Shown in pieces: positions 43,204-53,514 of a stretch of DNA of 64,000 bases. The notes beneath the pieces are model-generated. The model was given only the letters and a program-made list of their open reading frames with translations, did no database searches and was not told where the DNA came from. The position numbers and the translations under genes are program-made. Numbering within the stretch: position 1 is the first letter of the stretch; each line of letters opens with the position of its first letter. Origin of the DNA: Prinia subflava (taxonomy: Eukaryota > Chordata > Aves > Passeriformes > Cisticolidae); NCBI RefSeq assembly GCF_021018805.1, contig NW_026960608.1:3596001-3660000 (forward strand), read 5' to 3'.

Positions 43204-44175
43204 TCAAAAATGATACTGACAGGTTCTACGCTTATTGAGGGGACACTCATGCTGCTCACTTCCAGACTGTGGGTGTAGGGAGACCTTAAGGACCAATTTG
43301 ACAGCCAACAGTTGATTTATAGTAGAATTGCTCACACCCGTGTCGAGAAGTAGTGATAGGGTGACAGATGGCATTGATGCAGACTGCAGGGGTGCAGAGA
43401 CTTTAGGTCGAGCTGGGTCTGAATTCTCGGAAGCTGACATGGGAGCAGCCATGTTTGTTTTGGTCACATGTGCTGATGACGTCAGCTCCTTTTCCTGTGA
43501 GGAGGAATCTAACACCGCCCCGCTCTCGGCACCGCCCCGAGGTCTGCCTCTCTGCTGCATCACTTGTGCCCGCCGCGCTCCGCCTTCGGCCCTGCCTGCC
43601 TCCTCGTCTTTCACCCCGCCCCTTGAGTCTGGTGGCTGAGACACTTCCTGGTTGCCTTCAGTCTCAGGGGATGGTGGTGAGAGCACTTCCTCTGCTCTGC
43701 CCTCATGGCCAGTAAGGGATGAACAAAGGGGAGCTGTGTTCTCATTTACGGAATGTGTGGAATGCATGGAATTTAGACCAAAGAACCTGATTATTTTAGA
43801 TAGCTTTTTCATCTCTTTTGGCTCGGAGAGGGACACTGCTGAATCAGATGGACAGGGAGTCGTTTTCTCCACGGCTAAAATTACGGCTTTACATTTTTCA
43901 GTGAATGTTTGCAAGGTATTTATTGCTTTTTTCCAACTCACGCCTAATTCTGGGCAAATCTTTGCTTCTTTCCCTTGCTAAACAACAGAGTCCCACAATA
44001 ACTCACTCATTTCCTTCCATCCTGCTTCACTAAAACGAAGCGATGGCTGGCTTAACCTTTCCTTCTTTCAAACCCATAGGGTTAACTGTCCCATATTAGT
44101 TCCTTTGATCTTCTCGCCCTTTATTGAGGCAATAATTGCTAAAAGCTGTAAAGCAGCAAGATAATCTTTTTCCAT
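43204..44175 (-). pseudogene. gag: gag matrix-like region of 4.0-kb provirus
   Basis: The - strand ATG at 44175 gives MEKDYLAALQLLA. It continues in broken frame through LSQPSLRFSEAGWKEM into a 245-codon frame (43941-43204) with SWKKAINTLQTFTEKCKA. This is matrix-like. The rest is a Glu/Gly/Arg-rich linker. Near the end SLLLDTGVSNSTI looks like a protease catalytic motif, which would mean a deletion joined matrix to protease. The assignment is from pattern only. Confidence 0.6.
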
Positions 44176-44502
44176 CTTTTCAAAGCTTCTCGTTTCAATC
44201 CGCAATTAACGCTTACCTTCCCCACAGCGTGGCGCTGTCGTCCTTCAAGTGAAACGAGGCAGTGAATGCTCTCCAACCTCAGCTCTGTAAGCTCAGCTTG
44301 CTTGTGTCCTGTTCGGTCAAATATTCAGGCCGAATCTTATACACCAAACAAACGAAGCGCCAGAGACTTTGACCGCGTTCAGGCGAAATCCATGTTCAGA
44401 CGAAAACCAGCATTTAAGCATCCACATTTAAGTGATAAAATCAAATATCTCCATTGAAGGAAAAAATAAAAAACAAAACCATGTCCCAGTTCAGGCGCCA
44501 AA

Positions 44503-44858
44503 TGAAATCTGAGACATAATCTTGAGGCTAGAGACCGAGCAACGGAGGTCAAACCAATATGGTTATAACACACGTTCTCCTCTTTATTCACGAGATGGCC
44601 GGTTATATACAGTAAGAATAGTTTACAGTAACAGGTGCATTTCTATTGGCAGGGGAGCATGAGCAAATATGTAAGCTATTACAGTTTAAGGCAGCTACCG
44701 TGTTTCTACCTTAACTATCTTAGCTAAAGCATGTACACACCTTAAGTGAGTTTTCTAAACTGCGCCAAAGGCTTATCTACTTCTAGGCAGGCCAGAATCT
44801 GAGGCCCAGTTTGGGATAGCTCTACCTTTATTCTATAAGTCATCCTGCTCCTGCTACA
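44503..44858 (-). mobile_element. 5' LTR of 4.0-kb provirus
   Basis: Same length as the 3' LTR, with five differences, four of them C/T or A/G. The primer-binding site lies at 44483-44500 on -, two bases from the LTR edge. Confidence 0.92.
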
Positions 44859-45389
44859 GTGGGCAGTGAATCAAAGGACAAAAACCAGCTTCCCCATAGT
44901 GGCTAATCCCTACACCCTCCTGAATCAGATCTCCCCTGAGGACACTTGGTATAGTGTGATAGACCTCAAAGACGCCTTCTGGACTTGCCTCTTAGCAGAG
45001 GATAGCTGGGACTATTTTGCTTTTCAGTGGGAGGACCCAGAGACGAATAGGAAACAGCAGTTCTGATGGACATCCCTGCCACAGGGGTTCACAGATTCCC
45101 CCAATCTATTTGGACAAGCCTTAGGGTGGTTGCTGAGTCAGTTTGCCCCGGCAAAGGGAACAAAGCTGTTACGGTATGTGAACGATCTATTGATCATGGG
45201 TCCCAGGGAGGAGGATGTGAGGGAATGCACCATAGCACTGTTAAATTTCCTAGGAGGGAAGGGGTTAAAGGTGTTGAAGTCAAAACTTCAGTTCACAGAG
45301 CAAGCGGTAAAATACTTGGGACATTGGCTAACTAAAGGAAAAAAGAAATTGGACCCTGACAAAATGGCAGGGATTGTTGCATTACCTTC
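44859..45389 (+). pseudogene. pol: pol, RT palm (gammaretrovirus-like)
   Basis: RT resumes with VNQRTKTSFPIVANPYTLL, then SVIDLKDAFW with the first catalytic Asp and the FTDSPNLFGQAL segment. The active site reads YVND (45175-45186) where the family has YVDD, a GAC to AAC change that removes an essential Asp. KYLGHWLTKGKKKL follows. A TGA near 45065 and one frame change are present. It is cut at the CCTTC duplication (45385-45389). Confidence 0.9.
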
Positions 45390-46123
45390 TGTAAGAGTCG
45401 GTCCGAAAATCCCTCATTTCTGCCTCACGACTGTCAGAGGCTGAGACCCCCCCTGGACCCTGGGCCACAGCACAGGAGAGATCCAAGCTTCTCCCTGCAG
45501 CTGCACCCACTGGACCAAGACGCCCTCCTCAGGGACCCGTGCAGGAACAATGGACACTGTCACGGTTCCTGGGCCGTGTTTGCAGAGGCCGTGTTTGCTT
45601 TGACTGACTGTGCTGTACCTGCTGCAGAGCCCAGACCTGCTTGCCCCAAACCTGCCTGATCTGAATGGTTGCACCTGATTCCCAGAGCAACGGGGCTCCT
45701 CACAATGACTCCTGGGTGCTGCCCCCACGTTGGCCAGGTGCCCCCCACTTCTGCCTGCATTGTGCATTGGCCGGGTGCCCCCTGCTTCTGCAATGACTAT
45801 AAAAGCTTCCCCCTGCGACTCACACTTTGAGGCCTCCCCAGCGGACGACGGCTCTATTGACCTACGTGCCACGGAGACTGCGAAGGTGGTCTGTTGGCAA
45901 CGACGTCACGAGGACCCCCGTCTGTCAGTTGGTAGCTATACCCTTTCTTTACCCCCCTTTCTCTCCCTCTCTCTCTCCCTCTCTTCTTTCCCCTTCTTTT
46001 CTATCGCATAACTGTGTGTATCAATAAAGATACAATTGATTTCACTTGAATTAAGTTATCACTGCCTCTTTTTGCACTCTGAAATCAAAACGAACCATCA
46101 CGACCATCCTTTGGCTCGTGACA
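45390..46123 (+). mobile_element. 5' LTR of youngest provirus
   Basis: It starts TGTAAGAGTCGGTCCG and ends TGGCTCGTGACA. ACTATAAAAGC near 45795 is the TATA box; CAATAAAGATAC near 46021 is the poly-A signal. A CTCTCTCC tract lies near 45958-45990. The long - frame across it is a by-product that repeats in the other LTR. Confidence 0.95.
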
Positions 46124-46559
46124 TTAAATTGGCATCACGGACAGGATCCTGATTGACAGAGGGGTTGCAGGTTGTCTATAGTCTGTACTAGGAAGAGGAA
46201 GATTTGCCTCAGCCGCACCTAGCCCGTCACTTCAGTGAACGAAGCTAGAAAGCAAGGGGGGCTTTTCTGATTCTTCACACACTGTAGACACCTAGGTGAA
46301 AAGCATCCCTATACTCTATTGAGGTGTATCTGTCTTCAGGATTTCACAAAAGATCTCCTAGTGCAAAAAGAGAAACTGTTTTTTGTGTGTGAACTGTCTT
46401 GTTGAGAGAAGGGACACCTTGACGTAACTAAACAGTGCCTCAGCAGACAGATTTTGTCCCTTCACCCACCCCAGGGAAAGAGGGGAGACGCAGCGTAGCT
46501 GTGTGTGTGTACAACCAAGCATTACCTCCCTGTAGTGGTTTTCTGATCCCCTTTACAAA
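46124..46559 (+). other. Leader with primer-binding site (youngest provirus)
   Basis: After the LTR, TTAAAT is followed by TGGCATCACGGACAGGAT (about 46130-46147), which has the TGG start of a primer-binding site. I could not assign the tRNA. The rest is non-coding up to the gag ATG at 46560. Confidence 0.6.
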
Positions 46560-47855
46560 ATGACTAATGATTTTATACATAAAACTGAATTTTATGCTCT
46601 ACTAGCTAAACACAATGCCAGACCCTCTCCAGAGGTGGAATTTTGGGCTAATAATAACTGGTCTAATTTGGAAAGTGTAGTTGATAAAGTATGTTCTTTA
46701 CAACATGAAACAAAATTTAAACTGGGCAAAAATAAAACCATACTGTGCTCAGTTCTGGGAGCCTGCCTTACCGCAGCTGTAGAAACTCGCTTTAAGCGAA
46801 GAAGTGAAGAAAATGCAATAATAGACTCCCTTCAAAATTTAGTTGAAATTTTGCAAAATGAAAATCATTTGCTGCGAGATGAAAATAATTTGCTACGGAC
46901 TGCCTTGGGAGATGAATATTCTAAAAATTTAGAGAATGCTGACTTCCCAAAAAAGGCAGAAGAAAAAGAAACTCCTCACATTTATCAGATTTACCCCCAG
47001 AAAGAATTAGTGTTAGTAAAAAATTGTGAGGAACACTGCTGCCCTAACACAACACCTCTAGTTAAAACAGAATGCAACTATATTGATGAAAATTCAGACC
47101 CACAAATAATCACTAAAGAAATCCCAGACACCACCACTGAATTATCTAAGCTAAAAGGAGAGTACTCGCGGTTCCCTCATGAATCAGAGACAGGACATGT
47201 TTCCCGAGTTTCTCTCGGTGGTGGAGATCAAATTAAATTGACAGAACAAGAAGCTAGTGGGTACTGGGGACGTGGAGTTTTCTTAACAATAAGAGACAAA
47301 CATAACTCGTGGTCCCTGATTCAATGCTCAGCTCACTGGGCAGAGGGGTATAACCCCTTGGAAAAGGGAAACCATTTAACTTTAATTGGTACTCCCGAAC
47401 AGCCCATGGAAAACATTCACAAAGCTGCCTGCCTGCAAATGATACATGATGACTCTCCAATGCAATTGCCTGTAAAGCCTGAAATTATGATTCCTTTAAT
47501 TCAAAAGCCTTTGGAATTACTTAAACCTATAGCAATTGTTATAAGTTCTGTAGAAAAGTTAGACAGATCCCTCGGAAACCCAAGTGAACCAACCGGATCT
47601 ACAGATCGTGGTTTCAGTCCTTATCCTACCCCTTCCCAGCCCCCAGCCCCTCAATCTAATTCACCTGCTGGTGATCGTAATGTCTATGTATTAAGTGAAA
47701 TTGCAGTAGAAGTGACCAACTATGTTAAAACTCCTAGTAGTGAAAAACCAGAGAAAAGTAAACAAATCACTAGCCGCCAACACTTGTTGCTATTAGATAT
47801 TAAAAAAGGGGTCCCCAAACAAAACCCAAATTTGCCAGGGCAACCCCCTCCCTAA
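46560..47855 (+). CDS. gag: Gag-like protein, 431 codons, intact frame
   Basis: ATG in the context AAAATGA follows the leader, and the frame is open to a TAA at 47853-47855. It is the only long undamaged frame in the window. Residues about 90-118 form a likely coiled coil (ENHLLRDENNLLRTAL with regular Leu/Asn spacing). The N-terminal 70 residues look helical, the middle is acidic, and the C-terminal third is Pro/Ser-rich. No zinc knuckle or major homology region was recognised, so the C-terminal end of Gag may have been deleted. Position after the primer site and before pol supports Gag. Whether it is expressed is unknown; on its own it cannot replicate. Confidence 0.7.
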   Translation: MTNDFIHKTEFYALLAKHNARPSPEVEFWANNNWSNLESVVDKVCSLQHETKFKLGKNKTILCSVLGACLTAAVETRFKRRSEENAIIDSLQNLVEILQNENHLLRDENNLLRTALGDEYSKNLENADFPKKAEEKETPHIYQIYPQKELVLVKNCEEHCCPNTTPLVKTECNYIDENSDPQIITKEIPDTTTELSKLKGEYSRFPHESETGHVSRVSLGGGDQIKLTEQEASGYWGRGVFLTIRDKHNSWSLIQCSAHWAEGYNPLEKGNHLTLIGTPEQPMENIHKAACLQMIHDDSPMQLPVKPEIMIPLIQKPLELLKPIAIVISSVEKLDRSLGNPSEPTGSTDRGFSPYPTPSQPPAPQSNSPAGDRNVYVLSEIAVEVTNYVKTPSSEKPEKSKQITSRQHLLLLDIKKGVPKQNPNLPGQPPP

Positions 47856-48027
47856 AAAGTCACAGCAAATTACACACCTTTCTTCTGAGAATCTGGGCAG
47901 TGAGCCCAGAAACAGTCTAACAATCCAACCCCCCCCACCCTCCCCCTCTCAGCACCCAGGCAACGAGCCAAAGCAAAGCCTTCCTTCTCAAGGGAACCGA
48001 CATTCACCCACCCGTGCCCACCCTGCT
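47856..48027 (+). other. Junction between gag and pol remnants
   Basis: A short Pro-rich stretch with a C-run near 47930-47945. Protease and the front half of RT should lie here but are absent, so this marks a deletion join. Confidence 0.5.
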
Positions 48028-48855
48028 TTGGCCCAAGAGTTAGAAAAAATACCCATAGCTGACAATGTAGCTGTTTACCAATGCATCGATGATATTTTTG
48101 TGGGTAGGGATGAAATAGAAGTGGAAGATCCTCAACAGAAAATAATCTCCAACTTTGAAAGCTTTGATCTACAAATTTCCCCTGAAAGTAAAATTTCTGG
48201 GAATTTGATGGAAAAGAAGCATGATACGCATTTGATAACCTCCTTCAATCAAATTAAAATGCCAGAATCTACGAAGGAACTGCAACAAGTTTCAGAATTA
48301 CTAGTGCTTTGCAGAAAACACATCCCTGATTTTTCTATAATTGCCAGAACCCTTTACAGCCTGCTGAGAAAAGGAAAAATTTGGGAATGGGGTGATTCTC
48401 ATCATGAGGCTTTAAAATTGTTAATTTTTGAGGCAACCGCCCACCAAACACTTGGTCCTACTTATCCTACAGATCCTTTCCACATGGAATGGTGTTTTGC
48501 TTTTTCAGGATTGTCAGTACAACAACCTGTTGTCCTGAGAGGCCCTTCTCCATATGCAACCCCCCCACCTGACGGGGTGGCCGAAGGAGCCTCATTTGGA
48601 GCTGTAAAAAATCTGACAATGAACTTGGATGGTAACCCAGACAAACCTGCCTCAGTCACTGGAACAGCCCCTCCCTTTTGCCCCAAGCAGTCTCACTTTT
48701 CTGCAGAAATTGTCCCAGATTGGGCAAAACGTGAAAAGATCAAATGGGCTTCTCATACCTGTTATGGATGGGAGGCTAACAAATGTTCCAAAATCACTGC
48801 TTTTTGCCCGGCAGTTCCAAGCATAAACACACCCTGGATAATTCCTTCATACTAA
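48028..48855 (+). pseudogene. pol: Chimeric frame: RT palm/thumb end joined to unknown C-terminal part
   Basis: An open frame of 275 codons. Residues about 14-45 read QCIDDIFVGRDEIEVED, an RT active-site motif of the YIDD kind. Residues about 75-160 match the RT thumb and connection (PESTKELQQVSELLVL, LLRKGKIWEWGD, EATAHQTLGP). After about residue 170 the similarity to RT ends; NLTMNL and several Cys suggest env surface sequence, but I cannot confirm it. It lacks the front of RT, so it is a deletion product that happens to stay open. Confidence 0.7.
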
Positions 48856-49440
48856 CTTTTCTGCCTTTGAAGGCAGATTCTGTTGTGTTTACTTTTCACA
48901 GGAGAACTCCGATGGACATAAAGACCACATAAAACCATGATAAAACTGGTGATATTTTAAACATTATTTGTGTTATAGGAACAAAATTAAGAATTTTAAA
49001 CAGTATTGATTTAGAAATATTCGTTAATAAATTGGTTGTTACAATTAAGAATTTGACAACATCTTTTACAGTCGTCCTTATTGGCTTTGGGAACGACTCA
49101 GTGGCTATTATCAAACATATTATCAAACTGAGAACTGGTAAATGTGAATGATTATAAATTGATAATTGATCGCAAAACTAAATCTTTTAGCTCTTAGCTG
49201 CCTCCAGTCTCAGTAGTGGATGCAGTTAGTGGCTGCCTCAATTATAAAAGATGGCAGCTTTTTCTACTGAAATTTGGAAAGTAATTTGGAACAATGCCAA
49301 TGATTTCAAAAGAGATTTTCAATTCTAGTTGAACTTAGTGAATTTTATTTATGACTCTTTTATAAACACAGCCACAGCTTTTGTATTGACCATATGTAAT
49401 GCCTTGATACATTTGATATTCCCTATTATTGTGTTAAGAT
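48856..49440 (+). other. AT-rich remnant between pol and env
   Basis: Mostly without recognisable coding sequence. 49329-49592 is a short open frame with a hydrophobic stretch, whose later half enters the env remnant. Confidence 0.4.
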
Positions 49441-49950
49441 TAAAACATGATGGAGCTATTCTCTATCTTTTCCAGTATAGGGAGTGGGCCCGTCAAGTCG
49501 ATAAAAAATGGCAAACTGTTAACTTAGAATCCTGCATAGTCCGAGAACAACAAGGCTTTATTTGTGAAAGTAATAAAATTACATTTGTTTAGACATAGAA
49601 CAAAATATTTGTCATTTTAAAGTTTATCCTAACGAGACTCCTGAAACAGTGCTTTTATATGTAGGCAATGGATGTGTATGCTTTAGGACTGCTTGTGATG
49701 TTGTAACTGTAGAAAATGTTATACTAGAAACCAAAAATCATTCAAACTTTTGTGCTTGTAACTTTACTAAAATTACAGCTTTTGATTTTTCTTTTTCAGC
49801 TCCCGTTACTTCTTACCAGCTTTTACAATCTAATTACACACTGATCCACAAGCTACGGCCTACTGTGATTGGGATGAACCTCACTTTGGTAAAGTAATTG
49901 TTGCTCCATCAGGATCTAAGTGAAATTTTAGATAAAACCAAGACCTTGAT
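49441..49950 (+). pseudogene. env: env, transmembrane-subunit remnant
   Basis: Two frames joined by a stop/frameshift near 49592 carry EWARQVDKKWQTVN and QQGFICESN, then GNGCVCFRTACDVVTVEN, FCACNF and YTLIHKLRPTVIGMNLTLVK. The Cys-rich block and Leu-rich end resemble the ectodomain of avian ERV transmembrane subunits. The membrane anchor is not clear. Confidence 0.6.
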
Positions 49951-50616
49951 AACAAATTATGTCATCCCATCGTTGTTCTTTTAACTTTATTTTGATTGGC
50001 TTTTGTTTTGCAGCAATCTCATTCTTTACTTAGAAACAATAGATATACTTAGAGATGTTGACACAAGACAAACTTTACAAGTAGGCCATAGCCGCGGACT
50101 GTGAAATGGATTTTGCCTAAGTAATACATATATTTTAAGAAAATTATGTATTTTGATTTTTGTGATTTGTGTTAATCATTTTTAAATTTGTTCATGCTAC
50201 TTGAAAATTGTTTTACAATAATTTTTTGCCTTGATTGAAAATTGTTTTAACTAATATTTTACTTAATATTGTTAAGATTTTGTCTTGATTATTTGATTTT
50301 ATGAATCATTTATCATCATGATTTGTTTAAGAGTTTTATTAATCAACAACAATTATTTGTTTTGAAATTTTAATGTCATTGGATTTGTTTTGTCATAATA
50401 ATTTGTTTTGAGATATTAACAATCAATATTAATCATTATGATATCTCTTGTTTTTCCTTCTCCCTTCTCTATTTCTTTTCCCCCTCTCTTTTTCTCTGGA
50501 CTCTATTTTCCTGGGTATACTACTGACACTGACAATGAGTCCTGAAGACTTCAGAACAACGCAACGAACTCAACTGATGGAGCTCTCCTGCCGACCAGTC
50601 GTGAGTCACGGGGTGG
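49951..50616 (+). other. AT-rich 3' region of youngest provirus
   Basis: Very AT-rich (TTTTGATT/ATTGTTTT words), with no gene. A CTTCTCCC-rich segment near 50455-50500 precedes the 3' LTR. Confidence 0.5.
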
Positions 50617-51350
50617 TGTAAGAGTCGGTCCGAAAATCCCTCATTTCTGCCTCACGACTGTCAGAGGCTGAGACCCCCCCTGGACCCTGGGCCACAGCAC
50701 AGGAGAGATCCAAGCTTCTCCCTGCAGCTGCACCCACTGGACCAAGACGCCCTCCTCAGGGACCCGTGCAGGAACAATGGACACTGTCACGGTTCCTGGG
50801 CCGTGTTTGCAGAGGCCGTGTTTGCTTTGACTGACTGTGCTGTACCTGCTGCAGAGCCCAGACCTGCTTGCCCCAAACCTGCCTGATCTGAATGGTTGCA
50901 CCTGATTCCCAGAGCAACGGGGCTCCTCACAATGACTCCTGGGTGCTGCCCCCACGTTGGCCAGGTGCCCCCCACTTCTGCCTGCATTGTGCATTGGCCG
51001 GGTGCCCCCTGCTTCTGCAATGACTATAAAAGCTTCCCCCTGCGACTCACACTTTGAGGCCTCCCCAGCGGACGACGGCTCTATTGACCTACGTGCCACG
51101 GAGACTGCGAAGGTGGTCTGTTGGCAACGACGTCACGAGGACCCCCGTCTGTCAGTTGGTAGCTATACCCTTTCTTTACCCCCCTTTCTCTCCCTCTCTC
51201 TCTCCCTCTCTTCTTTCCCCTTCTTTTCTATCGCATAACTGTGTGTATCAATAAAGATACAATTGATTTCACTTGAATTAAGTTATCACTGCCTCTTTTT
51301 GCACTCTGAAATCAAAACGAACCATCACGACCATCCTTTGGCTCGTGACA
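50617..51350 (+). mobile_element. 3' LTR of youngest provirus
   Basis: Same as 45390-46123 at an offset of 5227 bases. The preceding GTCACGGGGTGG is the only candidate for a polypurine tract and is weak. Confidence 0.95.
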
Positions 51351-51355
51351 CCTTC

Positions 51356-52470
51356 CCTGTAGTCAAAAAGGGAAGTGAGGCAGCTGCTGGGGCTCCTAGG
51401 GTACTGCAGGCAATGGATTGAGGGATATAGTGAGAAGGTGAAATTCCTATATGAAAAATTGACTATCGATAGAGTGAAGTGGACCGAGCAGGATGAGGCT
51501 CAATATGAAGGATTAAAAGGAGCTTTGGTGACAGCCCCGGTACTGAGTCTTCCCGATGTATGGAAGCAGTTCCAGTTTGTGGATGTTAGCAACCATATGG
51601 CATATGGAGTGTTAACACAAGACTGGGCAGGGATCAAGAAGCCAGTGGGGTATGTGTCAATACTCCTAGACCCAGTGAGCCGGGGCTGGCCCACCTGCTT
51701 GCAAGCTATAGTTGCAGTGGCACTAATGGTGGAGGAAGCTAAAAAGGTCACTTTCGGGGCACCGTTGGTGTTATATACCCCACACAATGTTAGAACTATC
51801 TTTCAGCAGAAGGCAGATAAGTGGCTCACTGATGCCACGTTGCTAAAATACGAAGCAATACTGATCCACTCACCCGAATTGGAGCTGCGGACAGCTGCTG
51901 CCAGAAATCCAGCTCAGTTCTTGTTTGGCGAAACATCAGAGGAATGTAATCATGATTGTGCCGAGGTGGTAGAATTACAAACAAAAATAAGACCAGACTT
52001 GGAAGAGGAGGAATTAAGGGATGGCGAGAAATGGTTTGTAGACGGGTCTGCGAGGGTCACAGAAGGGGAAAAAAAAAGTCAAGGTATGCAGTAGTGGATG
52101 GGAGATGGGGGCGGTTATAGAGTCAGGACCCTTAAGCGCTAGCTGGTCGGCGCAGGCTTGTGACTTGTATGCCGTGTTGCAGGCGCTCAGGCAGCTAAAG
52201 GGGAAGTGAGGAACAATTTACACTGACTCGAGATACGCCTTCGTGGTGGTTCACACATTCGGAAAAATCTGGGAAGAGCCAGGTCTGGTAAGCACCCAAG
52301 GGAAAGGGTTGGTTCACCAGGAATTAATAAGACAAATCTTGGAAGCAGTAAGGGGGCCCGAGGCCATTGCCGTTGTGCATGTAAAGGGGCACCAAGTGGC
52401 TATACAATTCAGAACTTGGGGAAAAACTTGGCAGATAAGGAAGCTAAAAGGGCAGCCCACCTAGTGGTAA
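51356..52470 (+). pseudogene. pol: pol, RT connection and RNase H (gammaretrovirus-like)
   Basis: Coding resumes after the CCTTC duplication. A 239-codon frame has MRQLLGLLGYCRQWI, SHMAYGV-like and PVGYVSILLDPVS segments of the connection domain, and then the RNase H start KWFVDGSARV with the first Asp. A frameshift near 52080 follows. QACDLYAVLQALRQL carries the Glu position and IYTDSRYAF carries an Asp, in another frame. HVKGHQ ends the domain. Confidence 0.87.
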
Positions 52471-53221
52471 GCACCCCAGAAATCAGGAAAGAAAATACAT
52501 GAGAATACCCCTCCCGTTTGTCCCCAAAGGAGATTGAGGAATACAAGAAATTAGGAAGCCAGTGGGAGAAGGGAAAGTGGAAATTGCCCAATGGGAGAGA
52601 GTCATTATCCAGGGAATACACGAGAAAGGTTTAGGAATTAAATGGGACTGCCACACCCCTTGGCACCCTCAGAGCTCAGGTGGGGTAGAAAGAATGAACC
52701 AAACACTGAAAGCACAATTGTCAAAGCTGATGTTGGAGACAAAGATGTCCTGGGTTAAATGTCTCCCTTTAGCCTTGCTAAATGTGAGGACTATGCCCCA
52801 CTCCGAGACCGGTTTATCCCCTTTCGAGATGTATGGAATGCCGTATGAACACAGAATGCCTGTCGGGCACCAAAGGCTGGAGGACCCGCAAATCTAGCCT
52901 TATTTGATAGCAATAAGCAGGAACCTACAGGAGCTGAGAAAGAAGTTATGCAAAGCACCTCCCCTAGGGTTTTCAATCCACAAGATAAAACTGGGGGATG
53001 AAGTGTTAATAAAAGCCTGGAAGGGAATTTCCCTAGCACCACAGTGGGAGGGCCCCTATCTTGTTCTTTTGACCACAGATACAGCCGTGAGGAATGCTGA
53101 GAAAGGGTGAACCCACGCCTCTCGGGTAAAGAGAATTGAGAGTCAAGAAGAGATGCCTGAGTGGAGAGTCACCTCCTCCCCTGCGGATCTGAAGATAAAA
53201 CTGCACAAACTCGCTAAATAA
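52471..53221 (+). pseudogene. pol: pol, integrase with internal deletion (gammaretrovirus-like)
   Basis: The N-terminal HHCC zinc domain and the first two catalytic Asp residues are absent. The sequence jumps from the spacer after RNase H (PSRLSPKEIEEYKKL) to CHTPWHPQSSGGVERMNQTL, which has the catalytic Glu. NVRTMPHSETGLSPFEM follows. The C-terminal domain has the GPY-type motif (PQWEGPYLVLLTT) and ends HASRVKRIES. A stop near 52895 breaks the frame. Confidence 0.87.
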
Positions 53222-53514
53222 CTGAGGAGAATTGGATAAGGTGTTTACAACCGGGGTGTCCATGATTTCCATGTATTCATTTTAAATGTGGTTGCTGTGA
53301 GGAGATTTGGGTGGTGCATTGTAACTGAGGGTATAGACCTAGGGGATTGTGTGACAAGTGTTATGAAATAGAGCAAGAATTGACCAGCTTAATCTTGAGG
53401 CTTGCCACGGACTTGGGGGTACTGGAATTAGATTCGATTGAGTGGTTCCATATATTTCAAAGGGGAATAAGGGGAAAATTGAATTCAAGAGCCCAGGTGA
53501 AGCTGGGACTATCA
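53222..53514 (+). pseudogene. Small Cys-rich frame between integrase and env
   Basis: One frame reads CGCCEEIWVVHCN, a TGA, then GLCDKCYEIEQELTSLILRL and IEWFHIFQRGIRG up to the solo LTR. The spacing of Cys and His (CxCC, HC, CxxC) could bind zinc. It lies where gammaretroviruses have little or no sequence between pol and env. It might be a lost accessory gene, env leader sequence, or chance. I do not recognise it. Confidence 0.35.

Larger units (their letters stand above)
40854..44858 (-). mobile_element. 4.0-kb non-autonomous provirus with gag remnants
   Basis: The LTRs (356 bp each, 40854-41209 and 44503-44858) differ at 5 positions (1.4%). They are flanked by perfect 6-bp duplications GTGGGC (40848-40853 and 44859-44864). 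On -, TGGCGCCTGAACTGGGAC after the 5' LTR matches the tRNA-Lys3 primer site at about 16 of 18 positions. AAAAGAGGGGATT precedes the 3' LTR. The interior has gag-like pieces at both ends and AT-rich filler; no pol was seen. It inserted in RT of the host provirus in opposite orientation. Confidence 0.9.
45390..51350 (+). mobile_element. Youngest provirus: apparently identical LTRs, intact gag frame, gutted pol/env
   Basis: LTRs at 45390-46123 and 50617-51350 are 734 bp each; no difference was seen, and their translated frames are the same. Perfect 5-bp duplications CCTTC flank it (45385-45389, 51351-51355). Inside are a leader, an open 431-codon gag-like frame, a 276-codon frame with the end of RT, and an env transmembrane remnant. 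Protease, most of RT, RNase H and integrase are missing. It must have been copied by a helper's enzymes. A relative solo LTR is at 1482-2152. Confidence 0.93.

Noticed and set aside
45414..45872. 152-codon - frame in the 734-bp LTR, repeated at 50641
   Set aside because: It is duplicated only because the LTR is. It runs against the LTR promoter and has no motif.
46560..47855. Host gene or transcription factor reading of the 431-codon frame, because of its coiled coil
   Set aside because: It lies between a primer-binding site and RT sequence inside a young provirus, so Gag is the simpler reading.
53391..53405. 15-base match (CTTAATCTTGAGGCT) near the solo LTR at 53515
   Set aside because: It lies in apparently coding sequence and the LTR alignment is explained better by a deletion between GAGAC repeats. 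Probably chance, though unexpectedly close.
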